Assembly: GCF_013337685.1 (NCBI RefSeq)
Contig: NZ_SUQN01000008.1
Location: 248,001 to 312,000 of the forward strand
Source: Citrobacter gillenii
GTDB taxonomy: Bacteria > Pseudomonadota > Gammaproteobacteria > Enterobacterales > Enterobacteriaceae
Length of the DNA stretch: 64,000 nt
Reading direction: 5' to 3'
The notes beneath the pieces were generated by a model that made no database searches, was not told the DNA's origin, and was given only the letters and a program-made list of their open reading frames with translations. Positions 33,820-45,586 of this stretch are shown here, in pieces. Every line of letters starts with the position of its first letter. Position 1 is the stretch's first letter. A program made the translations under genes and the position numbers.

Positions 33820-36054
33820 TTAATTACCGTGCAGACGACGTGCGTCGATCACATCCGGCACCTGATTGAGCTTGCCAAGTACGCGCCCGAGCACCTGCAG
33901 GTTATAGATTTCGATGGTCATGTCGATGGTGGCAAGCTGCTGTTTGGTATCGCTACGACTGGCAACCCCCAGCACGTTCACCTTCTCATTGGCGAGGATG
34001 GTGGTGATATCGCGCAATAAACCGCTACGATCGTTCGCCTGGACGCGGACCACCAGCGAATACCCCGCCGAGTAGCTTTCGCCCCAAACCGCATCGACGA
34101 TACGCTCCGGCGCATGAGAACGCAGTTCTACCAGCTGTTCGCAATCCGCCCGATGCACGGATATACCGCGCCCCTGGGTGATGAACCCCACAATCTCATC
34201 GCCAGGAATCGGCTGGCAGCAGCGTGCGATGTGGTGCATCAGGTTACCTACCCCTTCAACCACCACGCGACCATCATCTTTACGGCGGTTTTGTGGCGCA
34301 TGCGTTTTCTGCTGCAACTGCTTCAGCGCGGCGGCATCCTGCTCGGCGGCGCTCGGCTTGTTAAACTGCGATTGCAGGAAGTTCACCATCTGGTTAAGAC
34401 GGATATCCCCACCGCCAATCGCCGCCAGCAGCTCTTCCAGCTCGTTAAAGTTGTAGCGCGGCAGCAGATGCTTTTCGGCTTCTTTCAGACTAATGCCTAA
34501 GTGCGCCAGTTCATCATCAAGGATTTGTCTGCCCGCGAGGATATTCTTGTCGCGATCCTGCTTGCGGAACCAGGCATGGATCTTGGAGCGCCCACGGCTG
34601 GTGGTCACGTACCCGAGGTTAGGGTTCAGCCAATCGCGACTTGGGTTTGGCTGCTTCTGGGTGATGATTTCAATTTGATCGCCCATCTGCAACTGGTAGG
34701 TAAACGGCACAATGCGCCCACCAATTTTGGCACCAATACAGCGATGACCGACATCACTATGGATATGGTAAGCAAAATCAAGCGGCGTCGAGCCCGCCGG
34801 TAAGTCCACCACATCGCCTTTTGGCGTAAAGACGTAAACTCTGTCATCAAAGACCTGGCTACGCACTTCATCGAGCATCTCACCGGAGTCTGCCATCTCT
34901 TCCTGCCAGGCGATCAGCTTACGCAGCCAGGCAATTCGGTCTTCATGACCCGAACGCGCTGCACCTGAAGCGGTACCTTCTTTGTACTTCCAGTGCGCCG
35001 CGACACCCAGTTCGGCATCCTCGTGCATCTGTTTAGTGCGGATCTGGATTTCGATGGTTTTACCACCCGGCCCCAACACAACCGTATGGATTGATTGATA
35101 ACCGTTGGGTTTGGGATTCGCGACGTAATCATCGAACTCGTCCGGCAGATGCCGATAGTGAGTATGTACTATCCCCAGTGCGGCATAGCAATCCTGTAAC
35201 CGCTCGGCGACGATGCGCACGGCGCGCACATCGAACAGTTCATCAAAAGCCAGCTGCTTTTTCTGCATTTTGCGCCAGATGCTGTAGATGTGTTTCGGAC
35301 GACCGTACACCTCGGCCTTCACGCCTTCGATTTTCATCTCTGAACGCAGGTGACCGACGAACTCATCAATGTAGTGTTCTCTGTCGATACGGCGTTCGTG
35401 CAACAGCTTGGCGATTCGCTTGTATTCGTCCGGATGCAGGTAGCGGAAGCAGTAATCTTCCAGCTCCCATTTTAACTGCCCGATACCTAATCGATTGGCC
35501 AGCGGCGCATAAATATTGGTGCACTCTTTTGCCGCCAGTACACGTTCGTCTTCTGGTGCGTCCTTGACTTCGCGCAGGTGCGCAATACGCTCCGCCAATT
35601 TAATGACCACACAGCGGAAGTCGTCGACCATGGCCAGCAGCATGCGACGGACATTATCAACCTGTTCGGAAGAGACCGAATCGGTATGCGTGGCTTTCAG
35701 CTGACGTATCGCCGCCATATCACGCACGCCATGGATAAGATTGACGATTGACTTCCCCGCGTTCTCGCTCAGGATGTCTTCGCTGACCACGTTGGCATCC
35801 GCCAGAGGGAAAAGCATAGCGGCTCGCAGCGTGTCCATATCCATACTCAGCATAGAGAGAATTTCTACCATCTCCACGCCGCGCCACAACAGCAACTCCG
35901 CATCCGGATGCCCCTGTGTCTGCTGCAGGCAATACGCCCAGGTTTCGGCTAAGCGTTCACACGACTGCTGGCTGGTGATCCCCAGACTGGCGATCCATTT
36001 TTTGGGATCAAACTCACCAGCTTTATTAATATGTGCACTTCTTACCGCAACCAT
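33820..36054 (-). CDS. relA: GTP pyrophosphokinase RelA
   Basis: Ribosome-associated (p)ppGpp synthetase of the stringent response. Domain order: degenerate HD hydrolase region (about 1-200), synthetase (about 240-400, YGRPKHIYSIWRKMQKK and YQSIHTVVLGPGG), TGS (about 405-470), helical/zinc-finger region with CCQPIPGDEIVGF, and a C-terminal ACT/RRM domain. The ATG at 36054 has an AGGAGAGG site and gives 744 aa, as in E. coli. A further 17 upstream codons are open but unsupported. Confidence 0.98.
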   Translation of the reverse strand: MVAVRSAHINKAGEFDPKKWIASLGITSQQSCERLAETWAYCLQQTQGHPDAELLLWRGVEMVEILSMLSMDMDTLRAAMLFPLADANVVSEDILSENAGKSIVNLIHGVRDMAAIRQLKATHTDSVSSEQVDNVRRMLLAMVDDFRCVVIKLAERIAHLREVKDAPEDERVLAAKECTNIYAPLANRLGIGQLKWELEDYCFRYLHPDEYKRIAKLLHERRIDREHYIDEFVGHLRSEMKIEGVKAEVYGRPKHIYSIWRKMQKKQLAFDELFDVRAVRIVAERLQDCYAALGIVHTHYRHLPDEFDDYVANPKPNGYQSIHTVVLGPGGKTIEIQIRTKQMHEDAELGVAAHWKYKEGTASGAARSGHEDRIAWLRKLIAWQEEMADSGEMLDEVRSQVFDDRVYVFTPKGDVVDLPAGSTPLDFAYHIHSDVGHRCIGAKIGGRIVPFTYQLQMGDQIEIITQKQPNPSRDWLNPNLGYVTTSRGRSKIHAWFRKQDRDKNILAGRQILDDELAHLGISLKEAEKHLLPRYNFNELEELLAAIGGGDIRLNQMVNFLQSQFNKPSAAEQDAAALKQLQQKTHAPQNRRKDDGRVVVEGVGNLMHHIARCCQPIPGDEIVGFITQGRGISVHRADCEQLVELRSHAPERIVDAVWGESYSAGYSLVVRVQANDRSGLLRDITTILANEKVNVLGVASRSDTKQQLATIDMTIEIYNLQVLGRVLGKLNQVPDVIDARRLHGN

Positions 36055-36152
36055 CGTCCTCTCCTTAAGGGGCCTGGCCTGTCGAAGTCGACAAGCCGTA
36101 CCCATTGGGTTTCAGGCTACTGCGCGCCGAAATCCAGTGGGTATAAGATTCA

Positions 36153-37451
36153 TTACCTATGCTCAAACAGGACCATTGACTCCAGGTGTCCGGTGTGCGG
36201 GAACATATCGAGCATCGCCAGTCGCTGAATGGTGTATCCCGCGTTGAGTAACGCTTCGCTGTCACGAGCCAGCGTAGCAGGATTACAGGATACATAAACA
36301 ACGCGACCCGGTTTTAATTTTATAATATGTTGCATCACGCCTGCAGCACCTGCACGCGCGGGATCGAGTAAAACTTTGTCAAATCCGTTCTTTGCCCACG
36401 GCTGCCGGGTGACATCCTCCTCAAGATTCTCATGAAAGAATGTCACATTGTGTAATCCGTTATTCAGGGCGTTCTCGCGGGCTTTATCCACCAGCGCAGG
36501 CACGCCTTCAACGCCCACCACGCTTGCCGCACGGGTTGCTAGCGGCAGCGTGAAGTTACCCATGCCGCAAAACAGATCGAGCACCCGATCTTCAGGTTGT
36601 ACATCCAGCCATTCCAGCGCTCGGGCAACCATCTGTTGATTTACCCCAGCATTCACCTGGATAAAATCGCGCGGGCTGAAGGTTAAACGTAGCCCATTTG
36701 AGTCATACCAGGGTGATTCTCCTGAAACGCGTTCCAGTATCTCGCTTTGCGGGGCCAGAAACAAAGACAGTCCCTGAGAATGCGAAAAGCATTCCAGTTT
36801 TTCTTTATCAGCAGTATTTAGCGGCGACGTATGGCGCAAAATCATCACCGTACCGTTGCCAGCCTGCACTAATTCAACATGGCCAAGATGGCGTAACCCT
36901 TGCAGACTTTCCAGGCATGCCCTGATATCGGGCAGCAGCGCCTCAAGTTGGGGCACCAAAACGGGGCACTGCTTCACGTCGATAATGTCACTGGAGCCAG
37001 ATTTACGAAACCCCATCTGCAACTGCTTTTCTTTCACCCGATAGTTCAGGCTTAAACGCGCACGACGGCGATAGCCCCATGGCGTGTCGGCAATAACCTC
37101 TGACACTTCACATTTCATTAAGCGTGACAGCGCCGCGCTTTTGCTACGTTGCTGTAAAGAAATGCTGGCATGCTGCTGCTGGCAGCCACCACATACGCCA
37201 AAGTGTGGGCAACGTGGCACTTCACGGTCTGGGCTGTCGTTTAAACGACGTTTGACTTGCGCGCGGGCGAACTGTTTTTTATCTTCGGTGATTGCCACCT
37301 CAGCGCTTTCCTGGGGCAGTAATTCCGGTATAAACAGGGTCTTCCCGTTATGGCGAGCGACGCCCTGACCAAAAGGATCGAGGTCATTGACGGTAACGGT
37401 TATGATCTGACGCGTCGTCACGCGTCGTTTTGCAGAGTAGAATTGCGCCAT
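36153..37451 (-). CDS. rlmD: 23S rRNA (uracil(1939)-C(5))-methyltransferase RlmD
   Basis: SAM-dependent methyltransferase for U1939 of 23S rRNA. An N-terminal TRAM domain is followed by a 4Fe-4S site with [14 protein letters not shown] plus a later Cys. The catalytic domain contains [14 protein letters not shown] (SAM binding), LDPARAGA and the nucleophile in [12 protein letters not shown]. Length 432 aa is close to the E. coli 433. It is divergent from barA and upstream of relA on the same strand. Confidence 0.97.
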   Translation of the reverse strand: MAQFYSAKRRVTTRQIITVTVNDLDPFGQGVARHNGKTLFIPELLPQESAEVAITEDKKQFARAQVKRRLNDSPDREVPRCPHFGVCGGCQQQHASISLQQRSKSAALSRLMKCEVSEVIADTPWGYRRRARLSLNYRVKEKQLQMGFRKSGSSDIIDVKQCPVLVPQLEALLPDIRACLESLQGLRHLGHVELVQAGNGTVMILRHTSPLNTADKEKLECFSHSQGLSLFLAPQSEILERVSGESPWYDSNGLRLTFSPRDFIQVNAGVNQQMVARALEWLDVQPEDRVLDLFCGMGNFTLPLATRAASVVGVEGVPALVDKARENALNNGLHNVTFFHENLEEDVTRQPWAKNGFDKVLLDPARAGAAGVMQHIIKLKPGRVVYVSCNPATLARDSEALLNAGYTIQRLAMLDMFPHTGHLESMVLFEHR

Positions 37452-37508
37452 CGACGAGAGTTTTCTCTATTTAACAGTGTGACCCTAATTGTCCCATAAC
37501 GGAACTCC

Positions 37509-40265
37509 ATGACCAACTACAGCCTGCGCGCTCGCATGATGATTCTGATCCTGGCACCGACCGTCCTGATAGGTTTGCTGCTCAGTATCTTTTTTGTTGT
37601 GCATCGCTATAACGACTTGCAGCGTCAACTGGAAGATGCTGGTGCCAGCATCATTGAGCCACTCGCAGTCTCCAGCGAATATGGCATGAACCTACAAAAT
37701 CGGGAGTCTATCGGCCAGCTTATTAGCGTGCTGCACCGTCGCCATTCCGAAATTGTGCGGGCGATTTCGGTCTATGATGAAAATAATCGGCTGTTCGTCA
37801 CGTCAAATTTCCATCTCGATCCATCAGAAATGCAGCTGCCTGCCGGTGCGCCGTTTCCCCGAAAACTGAGCGTCATCCGCCAGGGGGATATCATGATCCT
37901 GCGCACCCCGATTATATCGGAAAGTTATTCTCCGGATGAGTCTGCAGTCAGCGACGCGAAAAACACAAAAAATATGCTGGGGTACGTGGCGCTTGAGTTA
38001 GATCTTAAATCGGTGCGGCTACAGCAGTACAAAGAAATCTTTATTTCAACCGTGATGATGCTGTTTTGCATCGGTATTGCATTAATTTTTGGCTGGCGTC
38101 TGATGCGCGACGTGACCGGCCCTATCCGCAACATGGTGAATACCGTTGACCGGATACGACGAGGGCAGCTCGACAGTCGAGTAGAAGGCTTCATGCTGGG
38201 CGAGTTGGATATGCTGAAAAACGGCATCAACTCGATGGCGATGTCGCTGGCGGCCTACCATGAAGAGATGCAGCACAATATCGATCAGGCCACGTCTGAC
38301 CTACGCGAAACGCTGGAGCAGATGGAGATCCAGAACGTTGAGCTGGATCTGGCGAAGAAACGCGCCCAGGAAGCGGCGCGTATCAAATCCGAGTTTCTGG
38401 CAAACATGTCGCATGAGCTGCGTACGCCGCTCAATGGCGTGATTGGCTTTACCCGCCTGACGCTAAAAACCGAGTTGAACACCACCCAGCGCGATCACCT
38501 GAATACCATTGAACGCTCCGCCAACAATTTGCTGGCTATCATCAACGACGTGCTCGACTTCTCCAAACTGGAAGCAGGCAAGTTGATTCTGGAAAGTATC
38601 CCGTTCCCGCTACGCAGCACGCTGGACGATGTGGTGACGCTGTTGGCGCACTCCTCCCATGATAAAGGACTAGAGCTAACGCTCAATATTAAGAACGACG
38701 TGCCAGACAATGTGATTGGCGATCCACTGCGTTTGCAGCAGGTCATCACCAATCTGGTCGGCAATGCCATCAAATTTACCGAGAGCGGCAATATCGATAT
38801 TCTGGTGGAGAAACGCGCCCTCAGTAACACCAAAGTGCAGATTGAAGTGCAAATCCGCGATACCGGTATCGGCATTCCGGAACGCGATCAGTCGCGCCTG
38901 TTCCAGGCCTTCCGCCAGGCGGATGCCAGTATTTCGCGACGCCACGGCGGCACCGGGCTGGGCCTGGTGATTACGCAAAAACTGGTCAACGAAATGGGCG
39001 GGGATATCTCCTTCCACAGTCAGCCCAATCGTGGATCAACCTTCTGGTTCCACATCAGCCTTGACCTCAATCCTAACGTACTCAGTGAACGCTCACCTAC
39101 CCGCTGTCTGGCCGGGAAACGACTAGCCTACGTAGAACCCAACGCCAATGCGGCACAATGTACGCTGGATATCCTGAGCGAAACGCCGCTGGAGGTGATT
39201 TATAGCCCGTCATTCTCCGCGTTGCCGGCAGAACACTACGATATTCTGCTGCTTGGCGTACCGGTGACGCTGCGAGAACCGCTCACAATGCAACATGAAC
39301 GGCTGGCAAGCGCCCGGGCAATGACCGACTTCTTGTTACTGGCGCTGCCTTGCCATGCGCAGATTAACGCTGAGAAATTAAAACAAGGTGGCGCTGCGGC
39401 GTGTCTGTTAAAACCGCTCACGTCAACCCGCCTGCTGCCTGCCCTGACGGAGTATTGTCATCGGAACCAAAGCAACGAGCCGTTGCTGGTCGACGAGAGC
39501 AAAATTGCGATGACCGTCATGGCGGTAGATGACAACCCGGCGAATCTCAAACTGATCGGCGCATTACTGGAGGATAAGGTACGCCACGTCGAACTTTGCG
39601 ACAGCGGGCATCAGGCGGTGGATCGCGCCAAACAGATGCAGTTTGATCTGATTTTGATGGATATTCAGATGCCGGATATGGACGGTATTCGCGCCTGTGA
39701 ACTAATCCATCAACTCCCTCATCAACAGCAGACGCCGGTGATTGCGGTTACCGCGCACGCCATGGCCGGGCAAAAAGAGAAACTCCTCAGCGCCGGGATG
39801 ACTGACTATCTGGCAAAACCGATTGAAGAAGAGAAGCTGCACAATCTGCTGCTGCGCTACAAACCTGGTACTGGTACAGCCATCCGGGCTATTGCCACAG
39901 AGCCTCTTGAGCCGGTGGTCAACCCGAACACGACGCTCGACTGGCAGCTGGCGTTGCGGCAAGCCGCCGGAAAAAATAATCTGGCGCGCGATATGCTGCA
40001 AATGCTGATCGATTTTCTGCCGGAGGTGCGTAATAAAATCGAGGAACAGCTGGTCGGTGAAAACCCGGAAGGGCTGGTCGATTTGATCCACAAACTGCAC
40101 GGTAGTTGCGGCTACAGCGGCGTTCCACGCATGAAGAACCTGTGCCAGCTCATCGAACAACAACTGCGCAGTGGAACCCAGGAAGAAGATCTAGAGCCTG
40201 AGTTTTTAGAGCTGCTTGATGAGATGGACAACGTGGCACGCGAAGCGAAACGGATATTGGGGTGA
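37509..40265 (+). CDS. barA: Hybrid sensor histidine kinase BarA
   Basis: Tripartite sensor that phosphorylates the response regulator UvrY, which turns on csrB and csrC and so relieves CsrA repression. Membrane helices at about 11-31 and 176-198 flank a periplasmic loop. A HAMP domain, the HisKA box with the phosphorylated His in [15 protein letters not shown], and an ATPase with GTGLGLVI follow. Next come a receiver domain with [13 protein letters not shown], and a C-terminal HPt with [11 protein letters not shown]. Length 918 aa equals E. coli. csrB lies in this same window. Confidence 0.98.
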   Translation: MTNYSLRARMMILILAPTVLIGLLLSIFFVVHRYNDLQRQLEDAGASIIEPLAVSSEYGMNLQNRESIGQLISVLHRRHSEIVRAISVYDENNRLFVTSNFHLDPSEMQLPAGAPFPRKLSVIRQGDIMILRTPIISESYSPDESAVSDAKNTKNMLGYVALELDLKSVRLQQYKEIFISTVMMLFCIGIALIFGWRLMRDVTGPIRNMVNTVDRIRRGQLDSRVEGFMLGELDMLKNGINSMAMSLAAYHEEMQHNIDQATSDLRETLEQMEIQNVELDLAKKRAQEAARIKSEFLANMSHELRTPLNGVIGFTRLTLKTELNTTQRDHLNTIERSANNLLAIINDVLDFSKLEAGKLILESIPFPLRSTLDDVVTLLAHSSHDKGLELTLNIKNDVPDNVIGDPLRLQQVITNLVGNAIKFTESGNIDILVEKRALSNTKVQIEVQIRDTGIGIPERDQSRLFQAFRQADASISRRHGGTGLGLVITQKLVNEMGGDISFHSQPNRGSTFWFHISLDLNPNVLSERSPTRCLAGKRLAYVEPNANAAQCTLDILSETPLEVIYSPSFSALPAEHYDILLLGVPVTLREPLTMQHERLASARAMTDFLLLALPCHAQINAEKLKQGGAAACLLKPLTSTRLLPALTEYCHRNQSNEPLLVDESKIAMTVMAVDDNPANLKLIGALLEDKVRHVELCDSGHQAVDRAKQMQFDLILMDIQMPDMDGIRACELIHQLPHQQQTPVIAVTAHAMAGQKEKLLSAGMTDYLAKPIEEEKLHNLLLRYKPGTGTAIRAIATEPLEPVVNPNTTLDWQLALRQAAGKNNLARDMLQMLIDFLPEVRNKIEEQLVGENPEGLVDLIHKLHGSCGYSGVPRMKNLCQLIEQQLRSGTQEEDLEPEFLELLDEMDNVAREAKRILG

Positions 40266-40269
40266 TGTT

Positions 40270-40304
40270 CGCCGGATGCGGCGTAAACGCCTCATCCGGC
40301 CTAC
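40270..40304. repeat. REP unit after barA
   Basis: GCCGGATGCGGCGTAAACGCC and TCATCCGGCCTACA form a single REP hairpin in the convergent barA/glycerate kinase spacer. Confidence 0.75.
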
Positions 40305-40307
40305 AAC

Positions 40308-41450
40308 TCAGCGTAACTGCAGCCCTGCATTGAGGGTTGCAGCCACGTTGCGTGCCGTCATGCGGACATTTTCTTTCGCATTCTTCAGCGCATCTTCCAG
40401 CGTACAGATGGTATAAATCACGCTAAAAACAGCATCAATACCGTGGTCATGCACAATGCCCACATCCGGGGTCAGGCTGCCGGCAATACCGATAACCGGT
40501 TTGTTATAACGCTTCGCAACGTTCGCTACACCAACGGGGACTTTGCCATGTATGGTCTGGCTGTCGATACGCCCTTCACCGGTCACCACTAAATCGGCAT
40601 CTGCGACCCAGGCATCAAGATGTAACGCATCGGTCACGATCTCAATACCGCTACGCAACTGCGCGCCGCAAAATGCATACAGTGCCGCGCCCATGCCCCC
40701 GGCGGCACCGCCGCCAGCCAGTTCCAGAACGTTAACGTCCAGATCGCGGGAGATCAGCTGAGCATAATGGGTTAACGCTCGATCCAAACGGGCAACCACT
40801 TCTGGCGTGGCCCCTTTTTGCGGGCCGAATACCGCCGACGCGCCCTCTTTACCGGTAAGCCGGTTCGTCACGTCGCAGGCTACTTCGATTTGACACGCGG
40901 CAAGGCGCGCATCTAACTGCGAGATATCAATCCTGGCAAGCGCTTCCAGCCCCGCACCACCATGGGCAATATCGTTATTCTGCGCATCCAGTAATCTTGC
41001 ACCCAGTGCCTGTACCATCCCCGCGCCGCCATCGTTGGTTGCGCTACCGCCAATGCCAATGACGATATGCTCTACGCCCGCGTCCAGCGCGTGACGTATC
41101 AGCTCTCCAGTTCCCCTGGAGGTGGTTTTTAGCGGGTCACGTGAATCCACGGGTACCAGCGCCAGCCCGCTGGCTGCAGCCATCTCAATAAATGCCGAGC
41201 GCGCATCTCCCGATAAACCATAAAATGCCTGAACACTGCTCCCCAGAGGGCCTGTAACATCAACATGAACAAGGCGTCCTGCGGTTGCGGCAACCATCGC
41301 TTCAACCGTTCCCTCGCCGCCATCGGCAACCGGGATCTTGACGTAATCCGCATCAGGCCAGATCTCACGAAAACCCTGCTCAATCGCAGTTGCTACCTCA
41401 AGCGCACTCAGACTCTCTTTGTAAGAGTCCGGAGCAATGACTATTTTCAT
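40308..41450 (-). CDS. Glycerate 2-kinase (GarK/GlxK family)
   Basis: Phosphorylates D-glycerate to 2-phosphoglycerate, the last step of glucarate/galactarate breakdown before enolase. The 380-aa protein begins MKIVIAPDSYKESLSALEVA and has GGSATNDGGAGMVQALGARLLD and VTGEGRIDSQTIHGKVP, both characteristic of the family. E. coli has garK and glxK at other loci, while Salmonella has a copy beside gudD like this one. The name garK is likely but I cannot decide between paralogues. It is 78 bp downstream of gudD on the same strand. Confidence 0.93.
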   Translation of the reverse strand: MKIVIAPDSYKESLSALEVATAIEQGFREIWPDADYVKIPVADGGEGTVEAMVAATAGRLVHVDVTGPLGSSVQAFYGLSGDARSAFIEMAAASGLALVPVDSRDPLKTTSRGTGELIRHALDAGVEHIVIGIGGSATNDGGAGMVQALGARLLDAQNNDIAHGGAGLEALARIDISQLDARLAACQIEVACDVTNRLTGKEGASAVFGPQKGATPEVVARLDRALTHYAQLISRDLDVNVLELAGGGAAGGMGAALYAFCGAQLRSGIEIVTDALHLDAWVADADLVVTGEGRIDSQTIHGKVPVGVANVAKRYNKPVIGIAGSLTPDVGIVHDHGIDAVFSVIYTICTLEDALKNAKENVRMTARNVAATLNAGLQLR

Positions 41451-41528
41451 AAGCCGTCCTTATGCATGTTGATTCTGTTAATCATACACCTGAAGAAGTG
41501 CCGGTTCCTGTCAGAACCGGCATAACGC

Positions 41529-42869
41529 TTAGCGAACCATGCACGGGCGCTTGTTATCAAACGTCCAGTTCGGGATCAGGTATTGCATTCCCATGGCATC
41601 ATCACGCGCACCCAAGCCGTGTTGCTGATACAGTTCGTGGGCTTTCATTACCTGATCCATATCGATCTCTACACCCAGACCCGGTTTTGCCGGAACCTGT
41701 ACCATGCCGCCTTTGATTTCAAACGGCTCCTTGGTCAGGCGCTGATTGCCTTCCTGCCAGATCCAGTGGGTATCGATGGCGGTGACCTTGCCCGGTGCCG
41801 CTGCCGCCACATGAGTGAACATCGCCAGCGAGATATCAAAGTGGTTGTTGGAGTGTGAGCCCCAGGTCAGACCGAACTCATGGCACATCTGCGCCACACG
41901 CACCGAACCCTGCATGGTCCAGAAATGCGGGTCCGCCAGCGGGATATCAACGGATTGCAGCGACAGCGTATGTCCCATCTGACGCCAGTCAGTAGCAATC
42001 ATGTTGGTGGCCGTCGGCAGCCCGGTCGCGCGACGGAATTCCGCCATCACTTCACGCCCGGAGAAGCCCTGTTCGGCACCGCACGGATCTTCTGCATAGG
42101 CCAGAGAGCCTTTCAGATATTTACCGATGCTAATGGCTTCATTGAGCGACCACGCACCGTTAGGATCCAGCGTCACTCGTGCCTGTGGGAAGCGTTTCGC
42201 CAGCGCCACAATCGATTCCGCCTCTTCTTCCCCTGCCAGCACACCGCCTTTCAGTTTAAAGTCGTTGAAACCATATTTCTCATACGCTGCCTCCGCAAGA
42301 CGCACCACCGCATCCGGGGTCATTGCTTCTTCATGACGCAGGCGATACCAGTCACATTTTTCATCTGGCTGGCTCTGATACGGCAGCGGCGTCGCTTTAC
42401 GGTTGCCGACGAAGAACAAATAGCCGAGCATTTCGACTTCGCTACGTTGCTGTCCATCACCCAGCAGAGACGCGACGTTGACGCCCAGATGCTGGCCCAG
42501 CAGATCAAGCATTGCCGCTTCAATACCGGTAACCACATGAATAGTGGTACGCAGATCGAAGGTCTGCAAACCGCGCCCGCCGGCATCGCGATCGGCAAAC
42601 TGGTTACGTACCGCGTTCAGCACGTTTTTATATTCGCCGAGCGTTTTACCCACTACCAGCGGAATCGCATCTTCCAGGGTCTGGCGGATTTTCTCGCCAC
42701 CAGGGATTTCGCCGACACCAGTATGACCAGAGTTATCTTTGATAATCACAATATTACGTGTGAAGAACGGGGCATGTGCGCCGCTCAGGTTCATCAGCAT
42801 ACTGTCGTGGCCCGCAACCGGGATCACCTGCATGGCGGTAACAACGGGGGTCGTAAATTGTGTGCTCAT
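41529..42869 (-). CDS. gudD: Glucarate dehydratase
   Basis: Enolase-superfamily enzyme that dehydrates D-glucarate (and L-idarate) to 5-keto-4-deoxyglucarate. Catalytic Lys residues are in DFKLKGG. Metal ligands lie in [16 protein letters not shown] and NMIATDW, and the His/Asp dyad in [15 protein letters not shown]. The ATG at 42869 has an AAGGAC site and gives 446 aa, as in E. coli. It follows gudX by 21 bp. Its strong similarity to gudX shows tandem duplication. Confidence 0.97.
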   Translation of the reverse strand: MSTQFTTPVVTAMQVIPVAGHDSMLMNLSGAHAPFFTRNIVIIKDNSGHTGVGEIPGGEKIRQTLEDAIPLVVGKTLGEYKNVLNAVRNQFADRDAGGRGLQTFDLRTTIHVVTGIEAAMLDLLGQHLGVNVASLLGDGQQRSEVEMLGYLFFVGNRKATPLPYQSQPDEKCDWYRLRHEEAMTPDAVVRLAEAAYEKYGFNDFKLKGGVLAGEEEAESIVALAKRFPQARVTLDPNGAWSLNEAISIGKYLKGSLAYAEDPCGAEQGFSGREVMAEFRRATGLPTATNMIATDWRQMGHTLSLQSVDIPLADPHFWTMQGSVRVAQMCHEFGLTWGSHSNNHFDISLAMFTHVAAAAPGKVTAIDTHWIWQEGNQRLTKEPFEIKGGMVQVPAKPGLGVEIDMDQVMKAHELYQQHGLGARDDAMGMQYLIPNWTFDNKRPCMVR

Positions 42870-42890
42870 AATAAAGTCCTTATTCAAAAT

Positions 42891-44231
42891 CTAGTGGCGG
42901 CCGAAAACGGGGCGTTTACGGTCGAAGGTCCATCCAGGGATCAGGTACTGCATCGGACCCGCATCATTACGCGCGCCGCCGGGCAGTCTCTTGTAGGCTT
43001 CATGGGCCTTGTTAACCTGTTCCCAGTCCAGCTCCACGCCCAGCCCTGGGGCGTCCGGAACCGCAATTTTTCCGTGCTTAATCTCCAGCGGATTTTTGGT
43101 CAGGCGGCAGTCGCCCTCCTGCCAGATCCAGTGGGTATCAATCGCCGTCGGCTTGCCTGGCGCAGCAGCGCCCACATGGGTAAACATCGCCAGCGAAATA
43201 TCGAAGTGGTTGTTCGAGTGACAGCCCCAGGTCAGCCCCCAGTCGTCGCACAACTGTGCCACGCGCACCGCACCAGAAAGCGTCCAGAAGTGCGGATCGG
43301 CCAGCGGAATATCCACCGAGTTAAGCATCACCGCATGACCCATTTCGCGCCAGTTAGTGGCGATCATGTTGGTCGCTACAGGTAGACCAGTCGCGCGGCG
43401 GAATTCTGCCATCACTTCGCGACCCGAGAACCCTTGTTCGGCACCGCACGGATCTTCAGCGTAGGTCAGCACATCGTTCAGCCCTTTGCACAATGAGATA
43501 GCTTCATCCAGCAGCCACGCGCCGTTAGGGTCGACCGTAATACGTGCATCCGGGAAACGTTTTTTCAGCGCACGGGCGGTCTCAATTTCCTGCTCACCGG
43601 GTAGCACGCCGCCCTTGAGTTTGAAATCTTTAAAACCGTAGCGGTCCTGAGAGGCCTCCGCCAGGCGCACAACCGCCTCGCTGTTCATCGCTTGCTGATG
43701 ACGCAGGTGATACCAGTCATGGTTGCCCGGCGTCGTCTCCAGATACGGCAAATCTGTCTTCGTGCGATCGCCTACGTAGAACAGATAGCCCAGCACGGTT
43801 ACCGCATCGCGCTGCTTGCCCGGCCCTAACAGTTCACAGACCGGCACGTTGAGCGCTTTGCCCAGCAGGTCGAGCAGCGCTGCTTCCAGCGCTGCTACCG
43901 CATTAACCCGCAGCTCAAAGGTCCAGGCGCCTTTACCGAAGGTGTCAAAGTCAGCGGCCTGGTTGCCTTTATGCACCTGCTGCACCACTTTGTTCAGACG
44001 GGCGACTTCCTGGCCTAATACCATCGGGATGGCGTCAAGGAGCGTCTGATAGATCACTTCACCGCCCGGCGCTTCACCGACGCCGGTATTCCCGGCGTTG
44101 TCGGTCAGTACCACGATATTGCGGGTAAAATACGCGTTATGCGCACCGCCGATGTTGAGCAGCATGCTGTCATGACCGGCTACCGGAATAACCTTCATAT
44201 CGGTGATAACGGGACTCGATTGTGTTGTCAT
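42891..44231 (-). CDS. gudX: Glucarate dehydratase-related protein GudX
   Basis: Paralogue of GudD, 446 aa, reported in E. coli to have weaker dehydratase activity and possibly to modulate or complement GudD. It keeps the [23 protein letters not shown] and [15 protein letters not shown] blocks. An ATG at 44237 overlaps the gudP stop (ATGA). The ATG at 44231 is better placed behind AGGG and matches the E. coli length, so I chose it. Confidence 0.95.
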   Translation of the reverse strand: MTTQSSPVITDMKVIPVAGHDSMLLNIGGAHNAYFTRNIVVLTDNAGNTGVGEAPGGEVIYQTLLDAIPMVLGQEVARLNKVVQQVHKGNQAADFDTFGKGAWTFELRVNAVAALEAALLDLLGKALNVPVCELLGPGKQRDAVTVLGYLFYVGDRTKTDLPYLETTPGNHDWYHLRHQQAMNSEAVVRLAEASQDRYGFKDFKLKGGVLPGEQEIETARALKKRFPDARITVDPNGAWLLDEAISLCKGLNDVLTYAEDPCGAEQGFSGREVMAEFRRATGLPVATNMIATNWREMGHAVMLNSVDIPLADPHFWTLSGAVRVAQLCDDWGLTWGCHSNNHFDISLAMFTHVGAAAPGKPTAIDTHWIWQEGDCRLTKNPLEIKHGKIAVPDAPGLGVELDWEQVNKAHEAYKRLPGGARNDAGPMQYLIPGWTFDRKRPVFGRH

Positions 44232-44233
44232 CG

Positions 44234-45586
44234 TCATTGCCCTGCCACAGGTTTCAGTTCGATACGCTTAATATCGCCCACCAGCACCAGATAGCTCAGC
44301 ACCGCAATCAGCGCATGCACCCCAACGTAAATCAACGCACCGTTAAACGAACCGGTGGTGCCCACGATGTAGCCAATCGCAATCGGCGTGACGATACCGG
44401 AAATATTGCCGAACATATTGAACAGACCGCCGCTCAAGCCGCTGATCTCTTTCGGCGCAGTATCTGCCATCACTGCCCAGCCGAGCGCACCAATGCCTTT
44501 CCCGAAGAAGGCCAGCGCCATAAAGCCAATAATCATCCATTCAACGTCGACGTAGTTACAGAACACCATCACCATCGACAACAGCATTCCCATCACGATC
44601 GGCGTTTTACGCGCAATATTCAGCGATCCGGTACGACGCATCAGCCAGTCGGAAATAATCCCGCCGAGCACGCCGCCCACAAAGCCGCAGATAGCCGGAA
44701 CCGACGCCACAAAACCGGCCTTCAGAATCGACATGCCGCGCGCCTGCACCAGGTAAACCGGAAACCAGGTGATAAAGAAGTAGGTCAGCGCGTTAATGCA
44801 ATACTGGCCGATGTAGATCCCCACCATCATGCGCGAACCAATCAACTGCTTAATTTGTCCCCACTTCACGCTGAACGGGACTTTCGTTTTCGCTGCCGCC
44901 TGATCCATGTTGATCAGCGCGCCACCAGCGGCGATGTAATCCAGCTCTTTTTGGTTCACGCCCGGGTGCTGGTTAGGTTCGTGAATTACTTTCAGCCAGA
45001 CGAAGCTGATAACGATCCCGAGGCCGCCCATAAAGAAGAACACGTGCGACCAGCCCACTTCGTGAGTCAGCCAACCCATGATCGGCGCGAAGATAACGGT
45101 GGCAAAGTACTGTGCGGAGTTAAAAATCGACACCGCCGTGCCCCTCTCCTGCGCCGGGAACCACGCCGCCACAATGCGACTATTGCCGGGGAAGGAAGGC
45201 GCTTCGGCTAAACCGACAAGGAATCGCAACGTAAACAGCGCGATGATAATGCCAAAGCCGCTGAAGATATCGACGAAGCCTTGCAGCAGGGTAAACAGGG
45301 ACCAAATAAAGATGGACCAGAAGTAGACACGTTTAGAACCAAAGCGGTCGAGCAACCAGCCGCCAGGGATCTGGCCGATAACATAGGCCCATGAGAATGC
45401 AGAGAAAACGTAACCCATACCGACAGCATCGAGGCCAATATCTTTGGCCATCTCCGAACCGGCAATGGATAAGGTGGCGCGGTCGCCATAGTTGAAGGAT
45501 GTGACGATAAACAGCATCACCACTATCCAGTAGCGAGCATTAGTGCGCTTTTCCGCGCCGCTCGCCGCCTGACTTAATGAACTCAT
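44234..45586 (-). CDS. gudP: Glucarate/galactarate MFS transporter GudP
   Basis: Proton-linked importer of D-glucarate and related aldarates in the inner membrane. It has twelve predicted membrane helices of the ACS/phthalate-type MFS family, with [16 protein letters not shown] in helix 1 and [16 protein letters not shown] after helix 3. The ATG at 45586 with an AGGAG site gives 450 aa, as in E. coli. First gene of gudPXD. Confidence 0.97.
   Translation of the reverse strand: MSSLSQAASGAEKRTNARYWIVVMLFIVTSFNYGDRATLSIAGSEMAKDIGLDAVGMGYVFSAFSWAYVIGQIPGGWLLDRFGSKRVYFWSIFIWSLFTLLQGFVDIFSGFGIIIALFTLRFLVGLAEAPSFPGNSRIVAAWFPAQERGTAVSIFNSAQYFATVIFAPIMGWLTHEVGWSHVFFFMGGLGIVISFVWLKVIHEPNQHPGVNQKELDYIAAGGALINMDQAAAKTKVPFSVKWGQIKQLIGSRMMVGIYIGQYCINALTYFFITWFPVYLVQARGMSILKAGFVASVPAICGFVGGVLGGIISDWLMRRTGSLNIARKTPIVMGMLLSMVMVFCNYVDVEWMIIGFMALAFFGKGIGALGWAVMADTAPKEISGLSGGLFNMFGNISGIVTPIAIGYIVGTTGSFNGALIYVGVHALIAVLSYLVLVGDIKRIELKPVAGQ

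Noticed and set aside
41880-43385. 501-codon plus-strand open frame across gudD and gudX
   Set aside because: Antisense shadow of two conserved dehydratase genes; the His/Arg-rich product has no domain I can see.
44222-45211. 329-codon plus-strand open frame opposite gudP
   Set aside because: Antisense to a membrane transporter gene, giving a His/Asn-rich polar product, a common artefact.
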